From Hericium rajendrae (taxonomy: Eukaryota > Basidiomycota > Agaricomycetes > Russulales > Hericiaceae), in assembly GCA_033439255.1 (NCBI GenBank), contig CM065886.1:1984001-2048000 (forward strand): a stretch of 64,000 nt of DNA, read 5' to 3'. The translations under genes and the position numbers were made by a program. Positions 1-11,500 of the stretch are shown piece after piece (position 1 is the first letter of the stretch; every line of letters begins with the position of its first letter). The notes below the pieces were generated by a model that saw nothing but the letters and a program-made list of their open reading frames with translations, was not told where the DNA came from and did not search any database.

Positions 1-730
1 TAGCATAGGGCATAAGCTATCATAGCTGTCATAGTTATTCTAGTATAAGATAACTATAGAAGCTATATTAACTATATAATATATCTCTATCATTATATTA
101 TATCTAGCTAGTAAGATTTCTATCTACTCTATATTACTTCTATCAAATATGCTAAAATAGCATATAAAATAAATATATTATAGATTCAATAGTCTGATGT
201 CTTACAGTCACAAACATCGAACATCGAAAATTGGATAAATTATATTACTCAAACAATTTTATTACAAAACATTACTATAGCTACAGAGACTACTACAGAA
301 CTACAAAAGGTAACAAACTTACAATGACTACAAAAAGCAAAAGATACAAATAAGAAAAGACATGAGTATTAGAAGATAACAAAGATAATATATGAAGACT
401 TACCAGATTAACAAAAAAAGCAAAAATCTACAAGACAATTTGAAGACATCAGTATAAAAAACAATCAAGCTTACCTAGTAGGACTACATGGTAATGTAAT
501 AAGTATGAAGACATTAGTATAAGTTATAAGATAATTAAGAATAACAGCATACCTTTAGCAACAAAGAGAACAATAATAATAAAATGAGCAAACGACAACA
601 ACGAGTGAGCAAATGATGACGACGAGCGAGCAAACGATGACAAGTGGGCAAGCAACAACGACAAATGTGTCGACGTGGCAAGGGATGGTGGGGGTTAAAG
701 AGCAAGAGGTAAAGTGCATCGTGCCAGCCT

Positions 731-736
731 TATATA
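731..736 (-). promoter_or_regulatory. TATA box of E0 leftward promoter
   Basis: On the minus strand a TATATAAGGC box follows a block related to GGCAACCACAAAT that also precedes the TATA box at 63765-63772 and, in variant form, those at 50779 and 59697. Conservation between copies with very different cores supports a real pol II promoter. No transcript evidence is available. Confidence 0.5.
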
Positions 737-1195
737 GGAATCCCAGACAGAACTGAGATTTGTGGTTGCCGGGCACTTGCTGAGTGTCGTGGCAGAGACT
801 GGATACCAGACTTTACTACGTTGATGCTGCTGCTCACAGATTTACAGTCCAGTAGATACACAGTGTTCTCATACATTCTAATTAAATGTATAATCTATCA
901 CTGTCCCTTTTTTTATTGAATTTATACAAGTTTATTTGATTTGCTGAGGCTCGAGCAATGAAGCTTCGCTTGTTTGGTGGCTGAAGCACCAAGTTTAACA
1001 TGTCGAGACTTCACTCCTTTTGACCAGTCTCCCTTCCCCTCCTTTATGTTTCCTCCTCCAGCCTCCTTCTTTCCATTTCTTTCGTTCTCTATCAGCTTTC
1101 AATATAGCTGGGATGGTTTTTTTTAGCAGATACTTAGAGGGCCTTAGGTGAGTAAAAAAAAAAAAAGCCTCTTATCATTTTTTCGTACTAATCAA

Positions 1196-1228
1196 GAGAG
1201 TGTCAATTGTTTTTCGAGCGACACTCTC
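1196..1228 (+). other. Stem-loop at splice acceptor, E0
   Basis: GAGAGTGTC pairs with GACACTCTC. It lies directly at the predicted 3' splice site of the 51-nt intron beginning at 1148 (branch-like CTAAT at about 1188). Equivalent stem-loops occur at the same place in E1, E2, E3 and E4, where the stem reads GTATC/GATAC or GTACC/GGTAC. The inner part of the stem has decayed here. Confidence 0.6.
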
Positions 1229-1557
1229 GATATCTTTTATTCTATTGATCCCACATCCCTGCGCTATCATCCTATGATCCCACCACCTTTTTTGCACTCT
1301 CATTGCCCCTTCCTCGGCCTGTCTACACCACATCTGTGCCCCGCGTGCAGCTCGTACACCCCATGCCTGACTCCAACAGGCTGCGACCCCTGTGCATGCC
1401 TCTGACCACCATCCCCTTCCACGTGCACCAGCGTGCACAAGGCCACAGCATACGCGCATGCATGTACCACGTGATGTCATCTGCACGATGTCAACGACAT
1501 GTGCGCACGGGCTATGTCATCGTCCATGCCCCATATCCGTGCATGTGCATGCGCCGT

Positions 1558-1583
1558 AGTCCCATTGTCATGGAAATGGGACT
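1558..1583. promoter_or_regulatory. Decayed RFX-type palindrome, E0
   Basis: Imperfect inverted repeat with arms AGTCCCATT and AATGGGACT around TGTCATGG. It corresponds to the X-box-like palindrome at 8335-8362 in E5 (core GTTGCCATGGCAAC), with changes that look like C-to-T decay. Confidence 0.45.
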
Positions 1584-2750
1584 CAGACATCATTCATGCC
1601 TATCGGCCATGACCCCGCATGCTCGTCTCAATCCCCACAAGGCCTCGTGCTTGCATTCAACACTGTGCACACTTGCAATGTCCCGTCCGCATGCTCAAGC
1701 CCCCACACCCACTCACAATGCCTCGCACCTGCTCACAATGCCCCGGACATGCGCGCCATGCCCGGTTGCATGTATACTCCTGCAGCTGCTCAACTCAACA
1801 TGCCCCGCGTGTGTGCACAACAACCTGCACAGATGTACGACAACCACACATGTGTGACATGCCATACAGTGTCTCTTCGTGTATGCAGAATGTCCCGCAT
1901 GCCCACTCCAGGTCTCCCGCACATGCTCGACACCCACACGTGCTGGACATCCCCTGCACGTGCCCAGCTTCACCTCTGCATGCACACAGATGCCAGTGCA
2001 TGGCAGCGCTGCAAGGCCTCATCCCACAACAACACATGCATGACACCCAGCATTCGCACTCAACACTACTTGCCTACAACGCCTCGCATGCGTGCGTGCT
2101 CCCGCGTGCCTGCTCAACACTCTGTGTCCTCCAGATGCTCTGCATACGTGTGCAATGTCCCACGTGCATGTACGCAACCTGTGTGCATGCATGGCAGCCC
2201 TGACCCCATTTGTGGGCATGGCAACCCAGCCGGACCATGTGTAGCTGCGTGCGGCCCACACCTACCCCTGTGCCCTCCATGCCGGCATTCGTGCATGCTG
2301 TGCCACCTTTTGTGTGCACATGCTGTCTTTTGTGTGCCTGTGCTGTCTTTGCACCTGTGCCTGCACCCTCCATGGTGACTTGCATGCCCTCCACATCCTG
2401 TGCCCTACGTAGTAGCTCGACTAGCTTACATATGTATGATAGTAGATTTATTACAATTTAATATGATAAATCTTGACTTGTAATATCTGATGCTTATCTG
2501 ACTTGTGGTAGTAATCATAGGCATCATAGTAGCCATAGCACACTTTGTTAATCATGATAGCCCTATGTATATCAGACTACAGGCTATGGAGGCTATGATA
2601 ACCCTATGAATGTTACACTGTCTGCTATGTAGGCTATGATAGCTCTCATAGCTCTACATAGCTAGATAAGCAAACTTCATAGCTCTGATAGCTTAATGAT
2701 AGCACCGATAATGTAACCTGCAGCTATGTCAAATTCAAATTTCTCAGATG

Positions 2751-3225
2751 AAGATCAGCTTGAAAGGAAGATCTCAATTTCGAATTTTGATTTTTGAGTT
2801 CTGGATGGACTGAGGCCTATGTAGCATGGCTGGAAAGTGATTAATCAGTACATTTCAGTGCATTTTAGAACAATTAAATCGGTGGAGAACTGCCAGACTT
2901 ATTTCAAGGTCAAGATCTTAGGGGGGAGATCTCAGTTTCGAGTTTTGATTTTCGAGTTCTGGGCAGATTGGGGTCTATGTAGCATGGCTGGAACACGATT
3001 AATCAGTATATTCCAGCTCATTTTAGAACAATTAAATCGGTGGAGAACTGCCAGACTTACCTCAAGGTCAAGATCTTGGGAGGGAGATCTCAGTTTCGAG
3101 TTTTGATTTTCGAGTTCTGGGCAGATTGGGGTCTATGTAGCATGGCTGGAAAGCGATTAATTAGTACTTTCCAGCCCAATTTAGAATGAGTGAATCAGTG
3201 AAGAACTGAGGGACTTACCTCAAGA
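2751..3225 (-). repeat. Tandem exon-intron units, H3 array
   Basis: Three units with a period of 158 bp (matching blocks begin at 2861 and 3019). On the minus strand each unit has a donor after CTTGAG and an acceptor before CCATGCTACATAG. Confidence 0.75.
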
Positions 3226-3547
3226 TCATTCAGATGATGATGATTGGTTGATTGCTCACCAGGCAGATAGCCTATCACAGCTCAGAAGACATGAACTGGA
3301 AGCAGCTGTCAATGTGGTTTTGACAAGCTCTAATACATACTGGTTTGTGCAAGATTCAGAGACTTATAAAGAAATTAGTCTGCCAGCTCAGCAAGTGAGA
3401 TACATACAAGACGACCAAGGTGAGCCGCCGGGTCAAGTATCTCCTGGTTCCAAACCGTCAACCACTCAGCGGATGACTTGGAGATACCCATCGAGCCTTG
3501 CAGCCAACATGACAAGCATGCAGGATGTAAAGCTCATGAAGAAGTAA
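3221..3547 (+). CDS. Open reading frame carried by H elements, unknown function
   Basis: An open frame of about 108 codons with no obvious start codon of its own. It includes the stretch DDDDWLIAHQADSLSQLRRH, then EAAVNVVLTSSNTYWFVQDS, and ends DVKLMKK before a TAA. Related sequence sits at the same place in H5 (about 37010-37320) with stops, and in H1, H4 and H6 in decayed form on the opposite strand. The H5 stops include TGG-to-TGA changes. A GTGAGC donor-like site follows IQDDQ, so it may be a captured gene exon rather than an element gene. I do not recognise the family. This copy is the most open one. Confidence 0.45.
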   Translation, partial: QDHSDDDDWLIAHQADSLSQLRRHELEAAVNVVLTSSNTYWFVQDSETYKEISLPAQQVRYIQDDQGEPPGQVSPGSKPSTTQRMTWRYPSSLAANMTSMQDVKLMKK

Positions 3548-3805
3548 GACTTTACTGCTGGTGCTTCAAAACTGAAATTTTGATTATATAATCAGTTTTC
3601 AAAATCATAGATTTCTAGGCATTTCTGTACTTATAATATACTATAAGAGTAGACATTGTACTAATGCTAATTGCTCATTGATTATATTATTCTTAGTATT
3701 AAAAAATATCAAAAAAGTCTGACATGAACTGGAATTGAACTTGCAAACTCAAGAGAACTCACACTTCACCACCGAGTTTTGATTATGTAATCATCACATG
3801 ATCAC

Positions 3806-3831
3806 CACCATGGTACGGCCGTACCATGGTG
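3806..3831. repeat. 26-bp perfect palindrome centred on GGCC, H3
   Basis: CACCATGGTAC, then GGCC flanked by its reverse complement. A decayed second copy follows at about 3850-3875. Both are bordered by CATGATCA / TCATGTGATC. Matching pairs lie in H1 (16833 and 16871), H5 and H6 (39335 and 39375). Confidence 0.8.
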
Positions 3832-4079
3832 AAGTGCTCATGTGATCACAACCATGGTACAGCCATACCATAATGAAGTGCTGCTACTCATACTAAGACT
3901 GAATCTTTCAACAGTCATTAAATGATTTGATCACATAGTAGATTGCTATATAGTATATGTACTTATTAAGTATGCTCAACGTATACTAAAAATGATTGAG
4001 CAACATAGATCACAAAACCGAGTTTTTGTGTGAGTTCTGCATGGATCATAACACATAAAATATGGCTAGAAAGCGATGA

Positions 4080-4302
4080 CATCAGTAAACTTGACCATTT
4101 TTTTGAATGGCTGAAAGTGGTCTAAATGGGTCTGAATGGGTCTGAACTTCATCTGAAATCTAAAAAATAATCTGAATGGTCTGATTTTAAATCTGAATCA
4201 ATCTGAATTCTAACAAATCAGACCATATTCAGACAGTCAGACTCATTCAGATCCATTTAGACCACTTTCAGCCATTCAGAAAAATGGTCAAGTTTACTGA
4301 TG
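4080..4302. mobile_element. MITE, 223 bp, CATCAGTAAAC ends
   Basis: Ends CATCAGTAAACTTGACC and its reverse complement, and most of the length is palindromic. It is flanked by GA duplicated (4078-4079 and 4303-4304). Related H copies read ...gatgagtgagtag without the insert, so the empty site is known. Non-coding. Confidence 0.85.
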
Positions 4303-4868
4303 GAGTGAGTAGCATCCGATCCACTTGAGAACAAGTGAATCGGTGAAGGATTGACTGAGATAGCTAAGGATCAAGCATACTAGGAGAAAAAATACAGAAG
4401 TGCTTCACATTCTATGAGTTCTGCATGGATCAAAATCCATAAAATATGATTCGAAAGCTATAGATGAGTAGGATTTGATACACATGAGAATAAGTGAATC
4501 GGTGGAGAATTGACTGAGATAACTAAGAATCATGTATATTAGGAGAAAAAATACAAAGATGCTTTGTGTTCTACGAGTTCTGCATGGGCCAAAATGCATA
4601 AAATATGGCTAGAAAGCAATGAATGAGTAAATTCTGATACATCTAAGAATGAGTGAATCAATCAAGAACTAACTGAGCTAGCTAGAGATCAAGCATACTA
4701 GAGGGAAAATACAGGAATGCTTCACATTCTGCAAGATCTGCATGGATCAAGATGCATAATATATGGGTAGAAAGTGATAAATGAGTATATTCTAGTGCAT
4801 TTGAGAAGGGGTGAATTGGTCAAGAACTGACCAAGTTACAGTAAACAAAGTGTAAAAGAAAAAATCTG

Positions 4869-4945
4869 GTCAGAGCTGGAATTGAACCTGCAAACTCGTC
4901 AGATTGATGTGTAATTATATAAGCCAACTGCCTAATAGGTATAGT
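4869..4945 (-). repeat. tRNA-like segment A of H3
   Basis: On the minus strand a box-A-like AGGCAGTTGGCTTA is followed about 40 nt later by the box-B-like GGTTCAATTCC. The T-stem GCAGG/CCAGC has one mismatch. No full cloverleaf is apparent, so it is a tRNA-derived promoter or SINE head and not a tRNA gene. Confidence 0.55.
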
Positions 4946-5011
4946 CATCGTTTGCATGTCATTTTCACTATGAAAAGGCGGTATAGAGTAAATGATTCTA
5001 AGGAATCGTAA

Positions 5012-7219
5012 AATCCTGATTTTAAGAATGAGTTTGACTATGCTCCACATCAGGACTTTAAAGCAAATGGCAAAAGGCAGTGGACAAATTTTATGTCTGA
5101 AAATTGGGCATGACATCAGGCTGATAAGATTGCTGAAGATCCAAATACTCATGGTGCTATGTTTGTACCCGTAATCTTAGGCAGTGATAAAACAACTGTA
5201 TCTGTTAGTATAGGAAATAATGAATATTATCCACTATATGCATCTATTGGCAATGTGCACAATAATGTTTGTCGTACTCATTGTGATGCTGTAAGTGTTG
5301 TTGGATTTTTATCTGTTGGAAAAACAGATAAAGAATTTCGAAGTAGTTCTGAATTCAAAAAATTTCGGAGACATATGATGCATAAATCTTTAAAAATGAT
5401 CCTGAAGCATTTGCAGCCTGGATTGACTGTGCCAGACATTGTTCGCTGTCCTGATGGACATTTACATCAAGTCATTTATGGTATTGGTCCATATATTGCA
5501 GATTATCCTGAGCAAGTACTTATGGCATGTATTGTCAAAAATTGGTGTCCAAAATGCACTTGTCCACCAAAGGATCTAGATAGTAGTGATGGTATAAGGC
5601 GTAGCCATGAGTACACATCTTTACTTATGGAAGCACTTCAGGAAGATAAACTATGATCTGAGTATGGAATTGTTGGAGATATCATGGTATGTTATTAGAA
5701 ATTATATATCATTCATCATTAACTGATTGTCTTCATTTAATCATAGCCATTTACAGATAATTTTGAACGTGCAGACATTTATGAGCTTTTGACTCCAGAT
5801 TTACTTCATCAACTTATCAAAGGTTCATTTCATGATCATTTAGTCCTTTGGACAGAACAATATCTTACCAAAGTACATGGACCAACTGGAGCAATAAGAA
5901 TTATAACAGATATTGATTGAAAGATTGCTGCTGTTCCATTATTTCCTGAGCTGCATTGATTTTCTGATGAACATGGATTTTCACAATGGACAGAAGATGA
6001 CTCCAAAGCTCTGATGAAAGTTTTTCTTCCTGCTATCAATAGTCATGTTCTACCACAGATGGTGCGAGCTGTTCGAGCATTTTTGGATTTTGCCTATATG
6101 GTACGACAGCCTATCATTGATGAAGATACATTAGATGCTATAGATGCCACTCTCAATCTTTTTCATGAGGAACGTCAAGTCTTTATAGATAGTGATGTTT
6201 GATTAAAAGGAATTTCACTTCCTAGGCAGCATTCATTGAAGCACTATAGGCCTTCAATTGAAGACTTTGCAGTGCTAGGTGGACTTGATTCTTCTATCAC
6301 TGAGTCTAAACATATTAAAGCTATAAAAGAGCCATGGTGACGTTCTAGCAGATTTAATGCACTTGGCCAGATGCTAATCACCAATCAAAGACTTGATAAA
6401 CTCAATGCTTGCACATAGGACTTTATTGAGTGTGGCATGCTAGGTAAGCCTTTGGGATTTATAGCAAAGCAGTCAGAAAATATGCCAGATCCAACTGCAG
6501 GAGACTTGGACAATGAAGACATAGAACTTCCAAATTATGGAGTTGCTGAAGGAGATGACATAACTAATCAAGTAACTCTGTCTAAGACACGTAAAAGAGA
6601 ATATCCTCGAAAATTGAATCAGCTTGCACAAAGTCAGAACTTGCCTAATCTTCCTACACTTATTCGACAATTTTTATTTGATCAGTTCTATGAAACATCT
6701 GAATTAACCTCTATGCATGTTGATCTGGATGCATGTCCACCAGCACCTTACAAGATTGATGTCTTTCACTCTGCTATAGCCAGATATTATTCTCCTAGTG
6801 ATATCTCAGGAATAAAAGGCATGCATCATCATCGTATTTATTCTTGTCCCAAATGGCGCAATCAATATTCACGACGTGACTGTGTTTTTATACAGCATAG
6901 TTTTGATCTGCCTGGAATGCAGGGAATTTATATTGCACAAGTGAGAATGTTCTTCTCTTTCAAATACAATCAAAATGTCTATCTATGTGCACTTGTTGAA
7001 TGGTTTGTACCTATTGGAGATTCTCCTGATCCAGACACAGGAATGTGAATTGTAGAATGAGAACTTGATGATCAGGATAAAAATGTAATGGCTGTAGTTC
7101 ATATGAATACAATTTCTCAAGGAGCACATCTTATTGGTGTATATGGAACTGAGTTTCTTCCTACAGATTTTAAATATAGCTATTCATTAGATGTGTTTCC
7201 CTCTTTCTATGTAAACAAA
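5012..7219 (+). pseudogene. Plavaka-type (CACTA-like) transposase, copy A, broken
   Basis: This resembles the Plavaka transposases of Agaricomycetes. It starts mid-gene at NPDFKNEFDYAP, because H3 ends at 5011. It then reads through VILGSDKTTVSV, IGNNEYYPLYASIGNVHN, YIADYPEQVLMACIVKNWCP, a 60-nt intron (5687-5746), the LHQLIKGSFHDHLVLW block, FLPAINSHVLPQMVRAVRAF and a C-terminal part to about 7219 (SYSLDVFPSFYVNK), where E5 interrupts it. In-frame stops at 5111, 5654, 5918, 5957, 6200, 6338, 6414 and 7046 stand where the family has Trp or Arg. All fit TGG-to-TGA/TAG or CGA-to-TGA, meaning C-to-T on one strand or the other. It is inactive as it stands. Confidence 0.85.
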
Positions 7220-8470
7220 CATCTGAAAAATCTCAAATTTATATAGCCATCAGCCACAATTATCTAAGCTATGAGAAGCTATATATTTAATTCATAAAGA
7301 TATATAGGTCTATATTAGCTATATAGACTATATAGCCATCTATGTCATCTATGTAGGCCTATATAGCTAGTTAACATGGCTATGGAATCTATGGACATGT
7401 TCCTACTTGCTATAGAGCCTATATAGCCTATGTTACCTATATCACCTGATAAGTGTAAACTATATACTATGGCATCTATGGAATATACAACAACTATACA
7501 CATTATTTAGAGTATAAACATGATATAATTCACATCAAAGATAAGTCAAATTTGTTTTTATTATTTTCATCATGACTAAGTACAAAGATTAAAAAAATCT
7601 AAGTATGACTCGAGCACCGATGTGGGCGTTGATGCTGTAAAGTGCCGGCGCCTGTCGAGCGTGCAGGCGCAGAAGGCACGGAGATGGCGCGCAATGGCCG
7701 TGCATGGCGCGAATGCGAAGGCACCAATGCGGGGCACGCGCGAGACGCGCGAGCGCGTGGTATTGCATGCATGTCAGGCGCGGGGCATGCATCATGTACG
7801 TCGCACATGTCCGAGGGGTAGGGCACGTGGGCACAGCATTGTGCACATGTGCGGGGCCTAGCGCGTGTGTTTGGGGCCAGATGTTGCATGCGAGACTTGG
7901 CGTAGGGGGTAAGAGGAGACCGCGGGGCCTGTTGCATGTCCGAGGGGTAGCGCGGGATAGCGGGGTGCTTGGGGCGGATCCTGGGCATGGCACACCACGC
8001 TGTGGGGCGGGCTCATGCGGGACTCATGCGTGGACGGGCGTCCGTGCGCAGACGAGGCCATGCGCTGGCGTCAGCGCACAGGCGCGGAACGTTGAGTGGC
8101 CTTGCGCGTGGGCGAGAGGTTGCACAGGCGGCCAGGATGTTGCACAGGTGGCCGGAATGTTGCACAGGCGGTCGTGGGTGTGGAGTGCGAGCATGAAGCA
8201 TTGTGCGCACATACGAGGTGTGGGGCATGTGAGTGCGGGGTCTTGCGTGTTGCAGTGCGAGCGGGGTAGGGGCGCGAGCCTGGAGCGTGAGGCGTACGTG
8301 CAGGGCCACGAGTCGTGCGCACAAACGATGTCTCGAGTCCCGTTGCCATGGCAACGGGACTCTAGGGTGTGCGGACGTCGATGGCACGAGGTGACGTGGC
8401 CCATGCGTGCATCGCTGACAGCGCGGAGGTGACGTGGAGAGCCACCCATGCGTAGATCCGTGGCCGTGTG
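7220..8470 (+). mobile_element. E element, copy E5 (left part only)
   Basis: Begins CATCTGAAAAATCTC directly after the Plavaka frame. About 350 bp of AT-rich subterminal sequence with tatagctata repeats follow, then a GC-rich core (7610-8470) made of degenerate short repeats such as TTGCACAGGCGG (three near-copies at 8125-8175). It stops where the LTR fragment at 8471 begins, so the promoter half and right end are missing here. Confidence 0.7.
8335..8362. promoter_or_regulatory. 28-bp perfect palindrome with RFX X-box core, E5
   Basis: The centre reads GTTGCCATGGCAAC, identical to the symmetric X-box consensus known for RFX-family proteins (including fungal Crt1/Rfx1). It is extended by GAGTCCC/GGGACTC arms. 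Equivalent palindromes occur in E0, E3 and E4. The match to the motif is visible; binding is inferred. Confidence 0.65.
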
Positions 8471-8580
8471 TGTAACGGATGGTTTATCAGTTACTACTAT
8501 AGTCTTCTACTTTCTTACTCTTTTCTACCTGGCTTACTTTTCGAGTTTTGCAGAGTTTCCTTATTAGGATAGCTGAGTTT
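8471..8580 (+). mobile_element. LTR fragment of the LARD family
   Basis: These 110 bp match the first 110 bp of the 487-bp LTR at 53301. They lie between the E5 core and the gypsy pol region. Fossil. Confidence 0.85.
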
Positions 8581-11500
8581 GTGCTCGAGTTCTTGATTGA
8601 CGCATTCTGACTCACCGTCGGTCTGTGGATGATAGGTGGTGCTGAGGGAGGACTTGATACCAAGTTTGTCAAAGACACCACGCATGACTTTGCCTGCATA
8701 CTGTGGGCCATGATCAGAGATGAGGCGTTCTCAGAGGCCGTAGTTCCGATAAATCCTGTCAAAAAGGATGTCGACTGTGCCATCACTGGTAATGGTCTCT
8801 TTACAAGGAGTGAAGGAGACATGCTTTGTAAAACGGTCAATGACCACATTGATGGAGTCATAGCCTTGGCATTTTGGGAGTTTGACGATGAAGTCTGAGT
8901 TAATGTCTTGGAAGGGATGGGTAGGGATGGCATTGGGAATTGTTTCAACATGAGGGTGGTGATTTTGAACCTTGGTGGCCTGGCAGATAGCACAGCCATC
9001 AACATAATCACGAACAAAGACAGACATACCGGACCACCAGTAGTTGCGACTGAGGAGCTCGTAGGTCTTGTAGCATCCTGGGTGACCAGCCATGGGGGTG
9101 TCATGATGCAGCTTGACGATGTCCTGACGAAGGTCCTTGTCAGCAGGGATGTAGACCTTGCCACGAAAGAGGATGAGGCCATCCTTGTAGTTCCATTCTT
9201 GGAGGTTCTTGACGAGGGAGCAAGGACCGTTGTTCAGGATCACATCAAGGGCTTGAACGGCCTCAATGTCCTTGGTCTTGGCATTGCAAATGCATTGGCA
9301 AAGATCAGCATTGCCAATGGACTTGACAGCAGCTGGACATGTAGCATGGATCTGGAAGTACTTGGGGTCGAGGAGGACATGATCTGAGTTGTCGTCGTCC
9401 ACCCCCTCTCTATGGTCAGGTCGTCTCGACATGGCATCTGGCCGGTGATGAATACCAGGCTTGTCGATCAAGGTGAAGTCAAAATGAGTGAGAAAGAGAG
9501 CCCAGCGAGCCTGACGATGACTCAGCTTTTGGGCAGACTTGAAGTATTCCAGGTTCTTATGATCAGTCCAGATCTCCACAGTATGGGGAGAACCTTCCAG
9601 GTAGTAGCACCAGGCTTCGAGGGCATGGATGATGGCCAGGAGTTCCTTGTTATAGATGTCGTAGTTGCATTCAGGGGCAGTGAAGGCCTTGGAGATGTAA
9701 GCAATAGGGTGCCATTGCTCATCCTCCCCACACTGGGATAGGATACCTCCTGTGGCATAGTCTGAGGCATCGACCTCAACCAGGTGAGGTTTGGATGGGT
9801 CAGGCATGATAAGGACTGGGGATAAGGTGAACGCAGCTTTAAGAGCCTCAAAGGCATGTTGACATTCAGCAGACCAGGCCCAAGGATGGTCTTTCTTGGT
9901 AAGGTCGAACATGGGGTGGGCGACTTTGGAGAAGTCCTGGATGAAATGCCAATAGAAATTTCCAAAGCCGACAAAGGACTGGACGTCCTTGACGTTACGG
10001 GGGGCAGGCCACTCAGCGATGCCTGCAACCTTGACGGGGTCCATGGCGAGCGTGTTATGGGAGACAATGAGACCGAGGAACTCAACTGAGGACTGCTCGA
10101 ATGAGCACTTCTCTGGTTTGAGGAAAAGGTCATTGTCCTGGAGGCGTTGGAGGACCTTGCGCACAAGGTCACGATGTTCTTTGAGGGTTTCAGTGAAAAT
10201 GAGGATATCATCCATGTAGATGATGACTTTGCCCGTGTCGATGAGATCCTTGAAAAGTTCATTCATCATTCCTTGGAACGTGGCAGGGGAGTTTATAAGA
10301 CCAAAAAACATCACCAGGGGTTCAAAGAGACCACGGTTGGTCTTGAAGGCGGCTTTCCATTCATCGCCCTCCTTGATGCGAACATTGTTGTAAACCCAGC
10401 GAATGTTCATCTTGGAGAAGACCTTGGCACCCTTGAGCTTGTCAACGAGTTCAGAGATGAGGGGCAGGGGATATTTATTCTTGATGGTGCCTTTGTTGAG
10501 GGTACAATAGTCCTGGACAGGGCATAGTTTGCCATCCTTTTTCTTGATAAAGAAGAAGGGACTTGCCATAGGGGATTTAGAAGGGCGGATGTAGCCTTTC
10601 TTGACCTGGTCATCAAGAAATGAATCGAGGTCCTTCTGCTCAGTGGAAGCCATGGGATAGACCTTGCAGGAGCGGGGTTCAAAACCATCTTTCAGGTCAA
10701 TGGCATGATCCCAAGGGCAACATTCGGGGAGGCGATGGGAGGATTCCTCATCGAAGACAGGTTGGAAATCCTGATACTGAGGGGGAACCATCTCAGCAAA
10801 GGACTTCTCTGCAACATGAGTGGCCACACGCTCAGCCAGTTTCTGAGCATTGGTGAAGGAGCGACAGATACGGATGGTGTGCTGGTAGTCGGGGTCATCG
10901 TCCGGTAGGGGGTGGTGTGTCCCAGTCAGGGAGAACACCAGCTAGGCGAAGGCCCTCTTCAACCCAGTCATCATCGATGTTAGGTCGTGGGTCATCATCC
11001 TCGGTGAATAGATGTGCAGGAACCTTGGACAGGTGGATGTGGCGAAGGCAGACACCTTGGACATGGCAAGCGGGGATCACGTATTTGGGAAGTGGAGCAG
11101 CGACAAATGGTGGGGGCAGTGGGAGCAATGGAGGGGGGCAAGGTGGGGGAAGCAGTACTGCAGCAGCACTGAGAACTGGTGGACGAGGGGCTGACTGGCG
11201 GCGTTCAGTGCAAGTGGACAGGTTCTTGACTGGGGGTTTATTCAGAGTGCAAGAGGGGGGGCAGTGAGTCATGTCAACACGACGAGAGACCCAATCAATT
11301 TCAGGGTTGTGCTCCTGTAACCAATCGGTCTCAAGGATGATGTCGTAGTCACCAATGTCAACGAGATAGAACTCAGCTGTCTCCTCATGGAAGGACATCA
11401 AGTCCTTGGCATAAATGCAGATGTTCTGGTTGACTGAATAGTGGACCCAGCCCATAATGTTTTTGGAGTTGTCCACGTTGCAAACGGAAAAGGGTTTAGG

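Larger units (their letters stand above)
1..2750 (-). mobile_element. E element, copy E0 (left end outside window)
   Basis: The right end is ...TTTCTCAGATG at 2750, matching the CATCTGAGAAAA terminus of the E element at 48758. The flanks carry AGCTATGATAGCT-like repeats (about 1-60 and 2520-2700). The order is mirrored relative to the copies at 25138, 48758 and 58176: promoter with TATATA at 731-736 reading left, then a spliced leader (GTGAGT donor at 1148, acceptor about 1198), a stem-loop at 1196-1228, and a GC-rich core at about 1290-2400. The core is rich in TG and CA where younger copies have CG, so this copy looks older. No transposase is visible; it is probably non-autonomous. Confidence 0.75.
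2751..5011 (-). mobile_element. H element, copy H3 (reverse, partial)
   Basis: Read on the minus strand it starts TTACGATTCCTTAGAATC (end at 5011), then has a tRNA-like segment, repeats of about 165 bp (4303-4850), GGCC-centred palindromes (3806-3875), a second tRNA-like segment (about 3725-3790), and an array of 158-bp exon-intron units (2751-3225). This is the same order as H1 and H6. It abuts the Plavaka coding sequence at 5012 exactly. Its CCAAG end is not seen, since E0 occupies the left side. The 223-bp MITE at 4080-4302 is inserted in it. Confidence 0.75.

Noticed and set aside
8629-11267. Plus-strand open frames across the gypsy region
   Set aside because: They are shadows of the minus-strand pol and gag regions.
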